Shown here piece by piece: positions 1 through 7,969 of a DNA stretch of 44,022 bases (within the stretch, counting starts at the first letter, position 1; each line of letters starts with the position of its first letter). The notes beneath the pieces are model-generated. The model worked only from the letters and a program-made list of their open reading frames with translations. It searched no databases and was not told the DNA's origin. The position numbers and the translations under genes are program-made. Source of the stretch: a virus. The DNA lies in the IMG/VR virus record IMGVR_UViG_3300033053_000011, positions 1 through 44,022 of that record. One strand, written 5' to 3'.

Positions 1-1126
1 CGAGGCCGATGCCATCGAGTTCGACTTCAGCGCCGTCGCCGTGCTTCAAGAGGCCGAAGACAGCAAGTGGACCCGTGAGCAGGGCCAGCTCACCGCAGGT
101 GCAATCACCATCAACGAGTGGCGGAAGCGCCAGGGCTTGGACCCGGTGGCTTGGGGCGACGCACCTTTCAGTGCCGTGGCCAGCATCGCGCCAGGTGCTG
201 ACACCACTTCGACCTCCAATGCGCAGAATCCCACGCAGGATGGCCAGGAAGGCCCCGACCTACCCCCAGATGACGGCTCGGTCAAGTCTGCGGTCAAACG
301 CGCACTGCTGGCCATCAAGGCTGTGAATCCTGCCATTCAGAAGTCCATCGAATACGGCTCACCCGAGCACGAGGCTGCGTTCAAGGCATTCGACCGTCGC
401 GCCAAGCGCCATGAGAAGCGGTTTGCTGACGCGGTCCGTGGGCTGATGGAAGACCAGAAGGCTGCGCTCATCAAGGCTTACAGCGCCAAGTCCGCTGCCG
501 GTCTCAAGGCCGTGGACCCGGATGACCCGTTTGACATCGACATCTGGGCTGCGGCCTTCAAGGATGCCATGCACGACCACTACGAGTGGATCACCCAAGA
601 CGCAGGCGACGCGCTGTTTGATGAGATCAAGTTCCAGGGCTCGTGGGACATCTCCAACCCCAAGGTGGCCGAGTTCATCAGCACCCGTGCCCAACGATTC
701 GCCAAGGCCGTCACCGAGACGACCTGGACCAAGCTCAAGGAAGCGCTCAGCGAAGGCCAGCAGGCCGGTGAGGGCATTCCTCAGCTGATGGAGCGGGTTG
801 AGGCGACGATGGGCACCCGCATCGCATCGAGCCCTGAGGTCATCGCCCGCACTGAGGTCATCGGCGCACTGAATGGCGGCGCGTTGCTCGCTGCCAAGAC
901 TTCCGGAGTTGTCAAGGGCAAGAAGTGGATTGCGGCGCTGGACCAGCGGACCCGTGAAAGCCACGTCGATGCTCACACCGAGTACCAGGCCAACCCCATC
1001 CCGCTGGATGATGACTTCGTTGTGGGGTCTGGGACGGGTCCGTGCCCAGGGTCGCTTGGCTCGGCTGAGGAAGACATCCAGTGCCGGTGCAGCCTCGGGT
1101 GGGTCGTTGATGATGGCGAGGATTAG
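1..1126 (+). CDS. Portal C-terminus fused to MuF-like head morphogenesis domain (5' partial)
   Basis: The frame is open from the left edge, so the start lies outside the window and about 374 codons are visible. The first visible part, with ITINEWRKRQGLDPV, resembles the C-terminal end of phage portal proteins, the ring through which DNA is packaged. The rest looks like the Mu F / SPP1 gp7 minor head protein family: an ARTEV motif, then W-A-x-LDQRTRESH, and a closing cysteine pair in DIQCRCSLGWV. A portal and a head-morphogenesis protein therefore appear to be joined in one chain; in many phages they are two adjacent genes. Prohead protease and major capsid follow, as expected for a head module. 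Portal identity rests on the short tail only; MuF identity is firmer. Confidence 0.8.
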   Translation, partial: EADAIEFDFSAVAVLQEAEDSKWTREQGQLTAGAITINEWRKRQGLDPVAWGDAPFSAVASIAPGADTTSTSNAQNPTQDGQEGPDLPPDDGSVKSAVKRALLAIKAVNPAIQKSIEYGSPEHEAAFKAFDRRAKRHEKRFADAVRGLMEDQKAALIKAYSAKSAAGLKAVDPDDPFDIDIWAAAFKDAMHDHYEWITQDAGDALFDEIKFQGSWDISNPKVAEFISTRAQRFAKAVTETTWTKLKEALSEGQQAGEGIPQLMERVEATMGTRIASSPEVIARTEVIGALNGGALLAAKTSGVVKGKKWIAALDQRTRESHVDAHTEYQANPIPLDDDFVVGSGTGPCPGSLGSAEEDIQCRCSLGWVVDDGED

Positions 1127-1164
1127 GTCATAGCCTGAAAATGTGAAAAACACAACAAAAAGGC

Positions 1165-1194
1165 TTGACTGATCGCTGGGAAAGGTCTCATAAT
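1165..1194 (+). promoter_or_regulatory. Sigma70-type promoter before head genes
   Basis: TTGACT at 1165-1170 and CATAAT at 1189-1194 are separated by 18 bases, in an AT-richer stretch following the portal-MuF stop codon. It shares the CTTGACT -35 core with the promoters at 19525 and 21698. The -10 box overlaps the annotated ATG at 1193, so transcripts starting here would lack that start codon. Confidence 0.55.
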
Positions 1195-1450
1195 GAAGGT
1201 TGAACCATTGGCATTTCGCCGTAATGTTGACAACTCCATAGTTTTGTTGGGCCAATGGCAGCGTAGTGTTGCGCTCGCCATCCAACTCTTGGAGTCACCA
1301 GACGCCGAAGCAACCGGCATCAAGGTCGATGGAGACTACATCACCATCGTCGTCAGCAACGGCCGAGCCGAGTACCGTATCACCGAACGTGGGGTGTTGA
1401 GCGTCAACGCTGAGTTGGTGTGGGGAAGCGTCGAAAGGGCTGAGGCATGA
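1193..1450 (+). CDS. Small hypothetical protein between portal and protease
   Basis: An 85-residue protein of unknown function. It contains an alternating hydrophobic segment (GIKVDGDYITIVVSNGRAEY) that looks like beta strands. The ATG at 1193 has AAAGG eight bases upstream, a usable ribosome site, but it lies inside a predicted -10 box, so either the message comes by read-through from upstream or translation starts at a later codon. Its stop overlaps the protease start (ATGA at 1447-1450), implying translational coupling to the head genes. It is not recognised as any named family. Confidence 0.6.
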   Translation: MKVEPLAFRRNVDNSIVLLGQWQRSVALAIQLLESPDAEATGIKVDGDYITIVVSNGRAEYRITERGVLSVNAELVWGSVERAEA

Positions 1451-2559
1451 AGGCAGATAAGGCGATTAACGCACTGCTGGTTGAGACCAAGGCCAACGAT
1501 GCTGGCGACGAAGTGTTTTACTTCCAAGCTTCCGTGGGCACCAAGGACCGAGACGGCGAGATTGTCACCGTTGACGGCTGGCAGTTCGACAACTTCCTGA
1601 AGAACCCAGTGTTCATGACCTTCCACGACTACGAGACGTGGCCGGTTGGCAAGGTCGTGTCGCTTGAGCCCAACGCCATCGGCTTCACGATTGGCGTTGT
1701 GTTCGACGTTGAAGACCCGGAAGCCGTCAAGGTCATGAGGAAGTACCAGAATGGCTTCCTCAACTGCGTCTCGGTCGGCTTCCTTCGGCTGGAGACGACC
1801 GGCAAGCGCGTAGGCAAGGACTGGGTGACGACCAAGAAGGAACTGTTGGAGGTGTCCGCAGTCCCCATCCCGGCGCACCCTGATGCGACGATGATCCGCA
1901 AAGACATCGAGGGATTGGAGGACCGAGTGAAGGGCAACAAGGCTGTGGACTTCGCCACTTCGCTGGCGCTGGACCAGGCCCGCAGCAACCTCTGGGACCG
2001 CAAGTGGGTCATCGAGCGTGCGCTGGAGCGGGCCAATGACAGCGTCATGGAAGACGGCGACCTGGACCGGGAAGCCAAGCTGGCGGCCATCGCCGGCAAC
2101 TTCGAGCAGTTTGGCCAGGCCATGCTCGGCTGGTACGGCGACTACATCAACGTCAAGACGCTTGCGGAAGCCGCTGGCGTCAAGATGGTCCAGCCGACCA
2201 AGCCCAGCGAGACGGCCGGCACCGAGACGACCGAAGACCAGCCTGCCGAGACCGGCGTGAAGGCTGGTCGCTCCATCAGCAAGAAGAATGCTGAGGCCAT
2301 CAGTGAGTGCGTCAGCACCATCGAGGAGTGCATGAGCATGCTTGGCGAGGCAAAGACGGCTCTCAGCGGTCTCGTGGCGGACGACAAGGCAGAAGGCGAT
2401 GCTGGCGACGGCAAGCCTGCGGCCGAAGGCGACGGCACCCCCAAGGAAGACGCCGGTGCGACCGGCCAGAAGTCGGCCACCGATGGTGGCGAGGTGGCAG
2501 TTGGCGATGACATCCTGTCCGCGCTGACTGCGTTCGTTGGCAACAAGGAGGCCAAGTAA
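1447..2559 (+). CDS. HK97-type prohead protease with C-terminal scaffold-like extension
   Basis: This 370-residue protein carries the HK97 prohead serine protease fold (family U35), which cleaves scaffold or capsid extensions during maturation. Likely catalytic residues are His60 in FHDYETWPVGK, Ser109 in NCVSVGF and Glu135 in LLEVSAVPIPAHPDA. Their spacing nearly matches HK97 (His65, Ser114, Glu139). Residues after about 190 are Ala/Glu/Lys/Gly-rich and probably helical or disordered, which suggests a scaffold segment carried on the protease; that is inference. It starts inside the stop of the upstream small gene and ends by sharing one base with the capsid gene start, so the head genes are tightly coupled. 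Confidence 0.9.
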   Translation: MKADKAINALLVETKANDAGDEVFYFQASVGTKDRDGEIVTVDGWQFDNFLKNPVFMTFHDYETWPVGKVVSLEPNAIGFTIGVVFDVEDPEAVKVMRKYQNGFLNCVSVGFLRLETTGKRVGKDWVTTKKELLEVSAVPIPAHPDATMIRKDIEGLEDRVKGNKAVDFATSLALDQARSNLWDRKWVIERALERANDSVMEDGDLDREAKLAAIAGNFEQFGQAMLGWYGDYINVKTLAEAAGVKMVQPTKPSETAGTETTEDQPAETGVKAGRSISKKNAEAISECVSTIEECMSMLGEAKTALSGLVADDKAEGDAGDGKPAAEGDGTPKEDAGATGQKSATDGGEVAVGDDILSALTAFVGNKEAK

Positions 2560-4031
2560 TGAAGCTCAACAACATCGAGCAGCTGCTGACGGACGTGGCT
2601 CAGCGGCTCCAGGGCATTCCCGAGAATGTCTTGGGTGAAAAGCAGATTCGCGACATCTTCCAGTCCATGTGGGACGCCGCGATGGCGGACCCTGAGCTGG
2701 GCCGCAAGATGCGCTTCCAGGATTCGCCGGACGTGCTCCAGGGCTCGAAGTTTGCCCGTTGGGGTCTCGGTGTCGCTGACATCGAGTTCCTCTACGACAT
2801 GCAGTCGGCTCTCAAGGGCCAGCGCCGGTCGGATGGCAGCGCCTACACCGGCCCCAGCGACCAGCTGGAGAATGCCTTCAAGGCCATCTCGGATGCCTGC
2901 TACATCAGCCAGGAAGAAATCCGCCGCATCGACGGCCAGGCCATCGAGGGCATGTTCCCTCGCGTCTCGAAGGCTGCCATGAAGTCCTACGAGCGTGCGC
3001 TCAAGGCCATGGACACCGCTGAGTCCGGCTACGGCCAGCAGCTGGTGGGCGCGCAGTACGTCGGTGAGCTCTGGGAGGCTGCGCGGCGTGAGTCCCGCAT
3101 CTTCAACCAGCTGACGGCCTTCGAGATGACCAGCCCTTCGGCCTACCTGCCGGTGGAGGTGGACATCCCTGAGATGTTGTTCGTTGGTGAGTCCACCAGC
3201 CCGACTGCGTTCACCAGCCCCTACGCCACCTCCAAGACCGGCTCGCAGCGCGTCCAGGTCGATGCCAAGAAGTTCATCATCCACCAGGTGTGGAGCGGTG
3301 AGCTGGAGGAAGACGCCATCGTGCCCTTCATCCCCTTCCTGCGTGCGCAGGCGGCCAAGGCCATCGCCCACTACACGGATTCGCTGGTCCTCAACGGTGA
3401 CACCACCAACGCGGCGACCGGCAACATCAACCTGGACGACGCGGACCCGGCCGACACCAAGCACTACCTGGCCTTCGACGGCATCCGCCACGCCGCTATG
3501 GTGGACAACACCGCCAACGCGGTGGACTGTGCCGGCGCGGTCACCTACCGCCAGCTCACCAAGCTGCGCGGCCTGATGGTCGATGCGGCCCGGTTCGTGG
3601 ATTGGGGCCACCCGGCTGACCCCAATGACCTCATCTTCTGCTCGGATGTCGATACGGCTGACCGTATTGCTGAGCTCGATGAGGTTCTCACCATGGACAA
3701 GTACGGCGCGAATGCCACTGTCCTCAACGGTGAGGTGGCCAAGATTGGTCGGAACCCGCTCTGCGTCTCGCTGGCCCACAGCAAGACCGAGGCGGATGGC
3801 AAGGTCAGCACGACCGCTGCCAACAACACCAAGGGCCAGGTCACGGCGTTCAACCGGAAGGGCTTCGTGCCCGGCTGGCGGCGTCGCGTCAAGCTGGAGG
3901 TGGAGCGCATCCCCGGCACCGACCAGACCCGCATGGTCTACTCGATGCGCATGGGCATGGGTCGGTTCACCCCGACCGGGAATGCCAACGCCATCGAGGC
4001 TGCGGCCTGCCTCTACAACATCACGGTCTAG
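2559..4031 (+). CDS. Major capsid protein (HK97-fold)
   Basis: This 490-residue protein lies directly after the prohead protease and is the best candidate for the major capsid subunit. It is long for an HK97-fold protein, with about 150 extra N-terminal residues before the region rich in aromatic and beta-forming segments (YLPVEVDIPEMLFVGEST; KKFIIHQVWSGELEED). The ending RMVYSMRMGMGRF followed by AACLYNITV is typical of the capsid C-terminal strand. The N-terminal part may be a scaffold-like delta domain or an inserted domain; sequence alone does not decide. Codons are strongly GC-ending, consistent with high expression. A hairpin follows the stop codon. Confidence 0.85.
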   Translation: MKLNNIEQLLTDVAQRLQGIPENVLGEKQIRDIFQSMWDAAMADPELGRKMRFQDSPDVLQGSKFARWGLGVADIEFLYDMQSALKGQRRSDGSAYTGPSDQLENAFKAISDACYISQEEIRRIDGQAIEGMFPRVSKAAMKSYERALKAMDTAESGYGQQLVGAQYVGELWEAARRESRIFNQLTAFEMTSPSAYLPVEVDIPEMLFVGESTSPTAFTSPYATSKTGSQRVQVDAKKFIIHQVWSGELEEDAIVPFIPFLRAQAAKAIAHYTDSLVLNGDTTNAATGNINLDDADPADTKHYLAFDGIRHAAMVDNTANAVDCAGAVTYRQLTKLRGLMVDAARFVDWGHPADPNDLIFCSDVDTADRIAELDEVLTMDKYGANATVLNGEVAKIGRNPLCVSLAHSKTEADGKVSTTAANNTKGQVTAFNRKGFVPGWRRRVKLEVERIPGTDQTRMVYSMRMGMGRFTPTGNANAIEAAACLYNITV

Positions 4032-4047
4032 GCAGCCAGCGACGCGC

Positions 4048-4083
4048 ATTGGGGAAGGGGTGTCAATCCCCTTCCCCAATTTT
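4048..4083 (+). terminator. Hairpin after major capsid gene
   Basis: Perfect 13-bp arms at 4048-4060 (ATTGGGGAAGGGG) and 4068-4080, a 7-base loop, then TTT. The U-tract is short, so it may act as a partial terminator or as a 3' stabiliser of the capsid message. Confidence 0.65.
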
Positions 4084-4100
4084 GAAGAGGGTTTCAAACC

Positions 4101-4532
4101 ATGCAATTGGAAGGAATCATTGCGAAGGGCCAGCTGGTTGGGCTTCACTTCATGCAGGATGCTGTCGCTGCCTCGCAGACGGACGCTCAGCTGCCCGTCA
4201 TCGAGAGTGGCGCCACCTCCGGCACGACCGGCGTGGACGGCTACACCATGCCCTTCGACGGCTCGATTGTGGGCGTCAGCTACGTCTTGAGCGCAGCGGC
4301 GACCGCAGGCACCCTGTCGATTGGCGCGACCGTCAATGGCACCGAGAAGACCGACCCCACGCTGAGCGTCACCACCGGCACGTCCGGCAGCGACAAGGCC
4401 ACGCGTGAGGCGTCTCGCTTCGTTGCCGGCGACAAGATTGGTGCTGAGATCACCACCTCTGCGGACTGGGATGGCATCAACTCCGACCTGGGCGTGGTCG
4501 TGTGGGCGCTTCTCAACATCGAGGGCATCTAA
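4101..4532 (+). CDS. Putative head decoration protein
   Basis: This 143-residue protein lies immediately after the capsid gene, the usual place of decoration or capsid-stabilising proteins. The sequence is rich in Gly, Ala, Thr and Ser with repeated short beta-like segments (DGSIVGVSYVLSA; AGTLSIGATVNGTE), with no signal peptide or membrane segment. GAGGG lies upstream of the ATG. The role is inferred from position and composition; no named family was recognised. Confidence 0.65.
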   Translation: MQLEGIIAKGQLVGLHFMQDAVAASQTDAQLPVIESGATSGTTGVDGYTMPFDGSIVGVSYVLSAAATAGTLSIGATVNGTEKTDPTLSVTTGTSGSDKATREASRFVAGDKIGAEITTSADWDGINSDLGVVVWALLNIEGI

Positions 4533-4534
4533 CC

Positions 4535-4816
4535 ATGGGCCTTCGCTGCGTTTCGGCCTACAAGTCGGTCTACAAGTTCAAACAGGTCGTCATCGACCCT
4601 GGCCAGACGGTCGAAGGCGACGCAGAGCTAGAAGCCTTCCTGCTGGCCGATTCGCCTGGCTCGTTTGAGCCGATGGTCGATTCCCCCAGCCAGCCTTCCA
4701 AGGTGCCTTCCGTGGCCACCGAGTTGGGCGAGAATGGCAGCGCTAAGGCCATCGAATCCGCGCCTGCGGACAAGATGGTGAAGCGTCCGGTCGGAAAGAA
4801 GGCCAAGAATGGCTAG
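4535..4816 (+). CDS. Small hypothetical structural-module protein
   Basis: A 93-residue protein starting at the ATG three bases after the upstream stop, with GAGGG in front. A longer GTG start at 4502 is possible but overlaps the upstream gene. The N-terminal half has the pattern VVIDPGQTVEGDAELEAFL, similar in style to the small protein at 6600-6770 (RVEPGEVVSDLPANAIEALL), suggesting a shared small fold. The C-terminal half is Ser/Ala/Lys-rich and probably disordered, ending in a basic tail. Function unknown. Confidence 0.6.
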   Translation: MGLRCVSAYKSVYKFKQVVIDPGQTVEGDAELEAFLLADSPGSFEPMVDSPSQPSKVPSVATELGENGSAKAIESAPADKMVKRPVGKKAKNG

Positions 4817-5090
4817 CAAACTCAGTCAAGTCGCCGCTTCCGCCAAGGTTGCGGATGGTCGGGTGTGGTTGAAGAGCATCACGTTGGCTGCTGGGGCTGA
4901 CGCCGCTTCTGTCGTTGTCGATGATTCGACCGATGGAAGCGGCTCGGACCTGCTGACGCTCAAGGCTGCAGCCGGCACGACCGCCACCTGGCGGTCTGGC
5001 GATAAGCAGGGTGTGTTCTTCGGAACCGCTCTGTACGCCGCCATCACTGGAACTGCGCCTGCCGTGAGCTTCGAGTACGAGCAGGGATAG
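4809..5090 (+). CDS. Small beta-rich capsid or tail accessory protein
   Basis: A 93-residue protein whose start overlaps the end of the preceding gene by eight bases. It has the pattern W-L-K-S-I-T-L-AAGADAASVVVDDSTDG followed by LTLKAAAGTTATW, a compact beta-rich arrangement found in small head-associated phage proteins. No catalytic motif or membrane segment is visible. Position between decoration candidate and connector supports a minor virion role; the exact one is unknown. Confidence 0.6.
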   Translation: MASKLSQVAASAKVADGRVWLKSITLAAGADAASVVVDDSTDGSGSDLLTLKAAAGTTATWRSGDKQGVFFGTALYAAITGTAPAVSFEYEQG

Positions 5091-5107
5091 GGGTTGGAGG
5101 TTGAGCC

Positions 5108-5704
5108 ATGCCTATCACAAATGGGTATGCCACACTGGCTGAGCTCAAGGCTCGGCTCAACATCACCGACACCGCAGACGATGCTGTGCTGGAAGCGGTC
5201 ATCACGGCCGCTTCCCGCTCCATCGATGCCGACACCGGCCGGCAATTCTTCGCCACGACGGCGACCCGCTACTTCACCGCTGATAGCTCTTATCTAGTGT
5301 TCATCGATGATTTGCTGTCGATTACCAGCCTGAAGGCTGATCTTGACGGCGACCGAGTGCACGAGGACACCTGGAGCAGCAGCGATTACGACCTTGAGCC
5401 CTACAATGGGGCCAGCCAGAGCATCCAAGAGCCCTACACCCGCATCCGGCTGCGTCCGCGCAGCAACAAATACTTCCCGACCTTCCGCCACGGCGTTGAG
5501 GTCGTTGGGTCGTGGGGCTTTGCAGCGACCGCGCCTGCGCCGGTCAACGAAGCCTGCCTGATCCAAGCTGCTCGGCTCTTCAAGCGCAAGGATGCGCCGT
5601 TTGGCGTCCTGGGGACGCCTGAGCTTGGCGTCGTGCGCCTCCCCAAGCTTGACATGGACGTGCGCCAGCTGCTGGCCCCGTTCGTGCGCTACGAGGTGCT
5701 TTGA
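5108..5704 (+). CDS. Head-tail connector protein (HK97 gp6-like)
   Basis: This 198-residue protein begins with the pattern ATLAELKARLNITDTADD, followed by LEAVITAASRSIDADTGR, characteristic of the HK97 gp6 / phage QLRG family of connectors that form a ring below the portal. GGAGG precedes the ATG. The C-terminal half continues with RLRPRSNKYFP and an Ala-rich helix (NEACLIQAARLFKRKDAP). Order fits: capsid, decoration, connector, tail completion, tail terminator. Confidence 0.85.
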   Translation: MPITNGYATLAELKARLNITDTADDAVLEAVITAASRSIDADTGRQFFATTATRYFTADSSYLVFIDDLLSITSLKADLDGDRVHEDTWSSSDYDLEPYNGASQSIQEPYTRIRLRPRSNKYFPTFRHGVEVVGSWGFAATAPAPVNEACLIQAARLFKRKDAPFGVLGTPELGVVRLPKLDMDVRQLLAPFVRYEVL

Positions 5705-5706
5705 CG

Positions 5707-6207
5707 ATGAACAAAGGCTTCAAGTTCAGGCCTCCCAGCCTTTCCCGGCTTGAGCACCTTGCGAGTGGCGGGAAGTCGGGCATGATTGCGACCGAGTTGC
5801 GCACGGCCTTCGAGGCGTCCGGCTTCATCGTTGAGGATGAGGCCCGGAACCGTGCGCCGGTCAACATGGGCATGCTCAAAAACTCCATCACTCACGAGGT
5901 GGATAGCAGCTCAATGCCCAGGTTCGTTGAGGTCGGCACCAACCTCTTCTATGCGCCGTACGTCCATAACGGCCGGAAGCCTGGAAAGATGCCGCCAGTG
6001 GAGCCGCTGAAGGCTTGGGTTGAGCGGAAGCAGCTCAAGGACGAAGACGGTGAGCCACTCAGCGCCTGGGCCGTGGCCATGAGCATCAAGAAGAAGGGCA
6101 TCAAACCTAAGCCCTACCTGACTGGTGCGCTCGAAGCCAAGCAGCGCAGCGTCTTCCGGCAGTTCGACAAGGCACTTGATAGGGTTCAAGCACAATGGCA
6201 CGACTAG
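5707..6207 (+). CDS. HK97 gp10-like tail completion protein
   Basis: A 166-residue protein from the ATG at 5707; a TTG at 5701 overlapping the upstream stop would add two residues. It has the gp10-like pattern of an N-terminal helix with RNRAPVNMGMLKNSI, then a beta segment FVEVGTNLFYAPYVHNGRKPG and a basic region ending in PYLTGALE. Proteins of this family join head and tail in long-tailed phages. Its 3' end overlaps the next gene by 13 bases. Confidence 0.85.
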   Translation: MNKGFKFRPPSLSRLEHLASGGKSGMIATELRTAFEASGFIVEDEARNRAPVNMGMLKNSITHEVDSSSMPRFVEVGTNLFYAPYVHNGRKPGKMPPVEPLKAWVERKQLKDEDGEPLSAWAVAMSIKKKGIKPKPYLTGALEAKQRSVFRQFDKALDRVQAQWHD

Positions 6208-6599
6208 CTGACATCCGAAACGGACTGGCCACCAGCCTTGCAGCCATCACCGGCCTGCGCGTCCACAAGACGATTCCGGACCAGGTGGCTGTGCCTGCGG
6301 CCATCATCGGCCTTCCCGAGATTGAGTACGACCTGGCGATGCGTGGGACCGCCAGCAAGTTCACCATCCCCGTGCGCATCTACGCCTCGAAAGCCAGTGA
6401 GCGTGCGGCTCAAGAGAAGGTAGATGAGTTCATGGAGGCGTCCGGCGACAAGTCGGTCAAGCAGGCCATCGAGACGGACCCGAGCCTTGCTGGCGCGGCC
6501 CACACCGTGCGCGTCTCTGCGGCCAAGGGGTATGGGGTTTACGCCGTTGGTGGGGTTGACTACCTTGGCGTTGAGTTCGTTGTGGAGGTGGTGGCCTAG
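6195..6599 (+). CDS. Tail terminator or minor tail protein
   Basis: A 134-residue protein following the gp10-like gene, the normal place of the tail terminator that caps the tube and meets the head. The pattern DIRNGLATSLAAITGLRVHKTIPDQVAVPAAIIG, read in two parts, with a C-terminal strand LGVEFVVEVVA matches the style of gpU-like proteins in siphoviruses. Assignment depends on position and general fold pattern. It is followed at once by a 56-codon gene. Confidence 0.75.
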   Translation: MARLADIRNGLATSLAAITGLRVHKTIPDQVAVPAAIIGLPEIEYDLAMRGTASKFTIPVRIYASKASERAAQEKVDEFMEASGDKSVKQAIETDPSLAGAAHTVRVSAAKGYGVYAVGGVDYLGVEFVVEVVA

Positions 6600-6770
6600 A
6601 TGGCTAAGAAGTATCGAGCCTTGAACGGCCTGAATTACCCGGTCAAGGGCAAAGAAAAGCGGGTGGAGCCGGGTGAGGTCGTCTCGGACCTTCCGGCCAA
6701 CGCCATCGAAGCCTTGCTCAAGCAAGGCGACATCGAGCCTGTGGGCGATGAGAAGGGTGGTGAGGCGTAA
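6600..6770 (+). CDS. 56-residue connector-region protein
   Basis: A short gene with ATG one base after the upstream stop codon; its own stop overlaps the next start (TAATG). The protein has the pattern KRVEPGEVVSDLPANAIEALL, then KQGDIEPV, typical of small phage proteins encoded before tail tube genes and often found in connector regions. Conserved Pro-Gly and the helix LPANAIEALL resemble the protein at 4535. Its position makes it likely real; function unknown. Confidence 0.7.
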   Translation: MAKKYRALNGLNYPVKGKEKRVEPGEVVSDLPANAIEALLKQGDIEPVGDEKGGEA

Positions 6771-7477
6771 TGTCCTTCCAGCACGGGAAGTCTTCGGTCA
6801 TCCTGGTCAATGAGTTCAACCTGTCGGCCTACTTCCGTGGGATTGAGACCGGCAAGAGTGTGGAATCGCATGACACCACGGTGTTTGGGCAGGGCTCGAA
6901 GACCTATCTGCCTGGCCTCAAGGATGGCACGCTGTCGCTTGATGGCCTCTGGGATGGCGCGTCCGGTGCCATCGATGAGAAGGCCAACACGATGCTCGGG
7001 TCTGCGTCCGGCCAGCTCATCACGGTTGCGCCTGCTGGCTTTGCGGTCGGCAATCGCTGCGACCTTCTGGCCAGCCGCTTCACCAGCTACAACGTCTCGG
7101 ACCCGGTTGGAGACCTCGTTTCCATCGCGCTGGACTGCCAGGCTGATGGCGGGATTGATGGCGGCGTCTGCCTCAACGACCTTGCGACGGCCGTGGTTGC
7201 GGCTGGCAACGGCTCCAATGTGGACAACGGCGCGGCCACGACCAACGGCTACTCGGCCATCCTCCACGTCGTGAGCTTCACCGGCACCACGGCGACCATC
7301 AAGGCGCAGCACTCCACGGACGGCTCCACTTTCTCGGACCTTGCGACGTTCACGGCTGCGACTGCGGCCACGTCCGAGCGTAAGACCGGGACTGGGACGG
7401 TCAACCGCTATCTGCGCTACAACATCGCAGGCACCTTCACTTCGATCACGTTCGCACTGGCGCTGGCAAGGCGCTAA
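6770..7477 (+). CDS. Tail-tube-like protein with C-terminal extra domain
   Basis: A 235-residue protein whose first 125 residues are clearly related to the next gene: both begin MxFQHGKS and share xTYLPGLKDxTxSLxGxWD and NVSDPVGDLV-type blocks. That part is tail-tube-like. Residues from about 127 form a second domain with TATIKAQHSTDGSTFSDLAT and RYLRYNIAGTF, a beta-sandwich type often added to phage tube proteins and displayed on the tail surface. It may be the decorated tube form or a minor tube protein. Confidence 0.75.
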   Translation: MSFQHGKSSVILVNEFNLSAYFRGIETGKSVESHDTTVFGQGSKTYLPGLKDGTLSLDGLWDGASGAIDEKANTMLGSASGQLITVAPAGFAVGNRCDLLASRFTSYNVSDPVGDLVSIALDCQADGGIDGGVCLNDLATAVVAAGNGSNVDNGAATTNGYSAILHVVSFTGTTATIKAQHSTDGSTFSDLATFTAATAATSERKTGTGTVNRYLRYNIAGTFTSITFALALARR

Positions 7478-7506
7478 CACACCCCAAGGGATGAAAGGAG
7501 ACGGCA

Positions 7507-7938
7507 ATGGCCTTCCAGCACGGTAAATCCACCCAGTTCACCCTCGATAACGGCGCGGGCACCCCCACCGACATCTCGGCCTACGTTGACAACGTGGACT
7601 TCCCGCTGTCCATCGAGACCCATGAGACCACGACCTTTGGTGATTCCGCCAAAGATTATCTGCCCGGTCTCAAGGATGCCACCATCTCGCTGTCCGGCAA
7701 GTGGGACCCCACGCTGGACGCGCACCTCGGGACCATCTACAACAACGGCGGTGGCCTGACGACGGGCAACGGCTCGCTGTCGTTCGTCTTCGGTCCGGCC
7801 GGCAGCACTTCCGGCAACATCAAGTACAGCGGTGAGTGCTTCCTGACCAGCTTCAGCGTCTCGGACCCGGTTGGCGACCTTGTCACCTGGTCGGCTGACC
7901 TCCAGGTGACCGGCGCTGTCACCCGTGGAACCTACTAA
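7507..7938 (+). CDS. Tail tube (major tail) protein
   Basis: A 143-residue protein with a strong ribosome site (GAAAGGAG). The blocks SIETHETTTFGDSAKDYLPG and SFSVSDPVGDLVTWSADLQV correspond to SVESHDTTVFG and SYNVSDPVGDLVSIALD in the preceding gene, so the two are tandem paralogs. Its size and position before the tail chaperones favour it as the main tube subunit. It has no extra C-terminal domain. Which paralog forms most of the tube cannot be told from sequence. Confidence 0.75.
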   Translation: MAFQHGKSTQFTLDNGAGTPTDISAYVDNVDFPLSIETHETTTFGDSAKDYLPGLKDATISLSGKWDPTLDAHLGTIYNNGGGLTTGNGSLSFVFGPAGSTSGNIKYSGECFLTSFSVSDPVGDLVTWSADLQVTGAVTRGTY

Positions 7939-7969
7939 ACCCACCACCTGACCACAAAGGAGACCACCA

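Noticed and set aside
2142-4148. Long minus-strand open frame (668 codons) opposite the protease and capsid genes
   Set aside because: It mirrors strongly biased GC-ending codons of the capsid gene, has no ribosome site, and the encoded sequence is low in structure. Shadow frame.
6635-7507. Minus-strand 290-codon frame opposite tail-tube genes
   Set aside because: Explained by codon bias of the plus-strand tail proteins, which have clear family patterns and ribosome sites.
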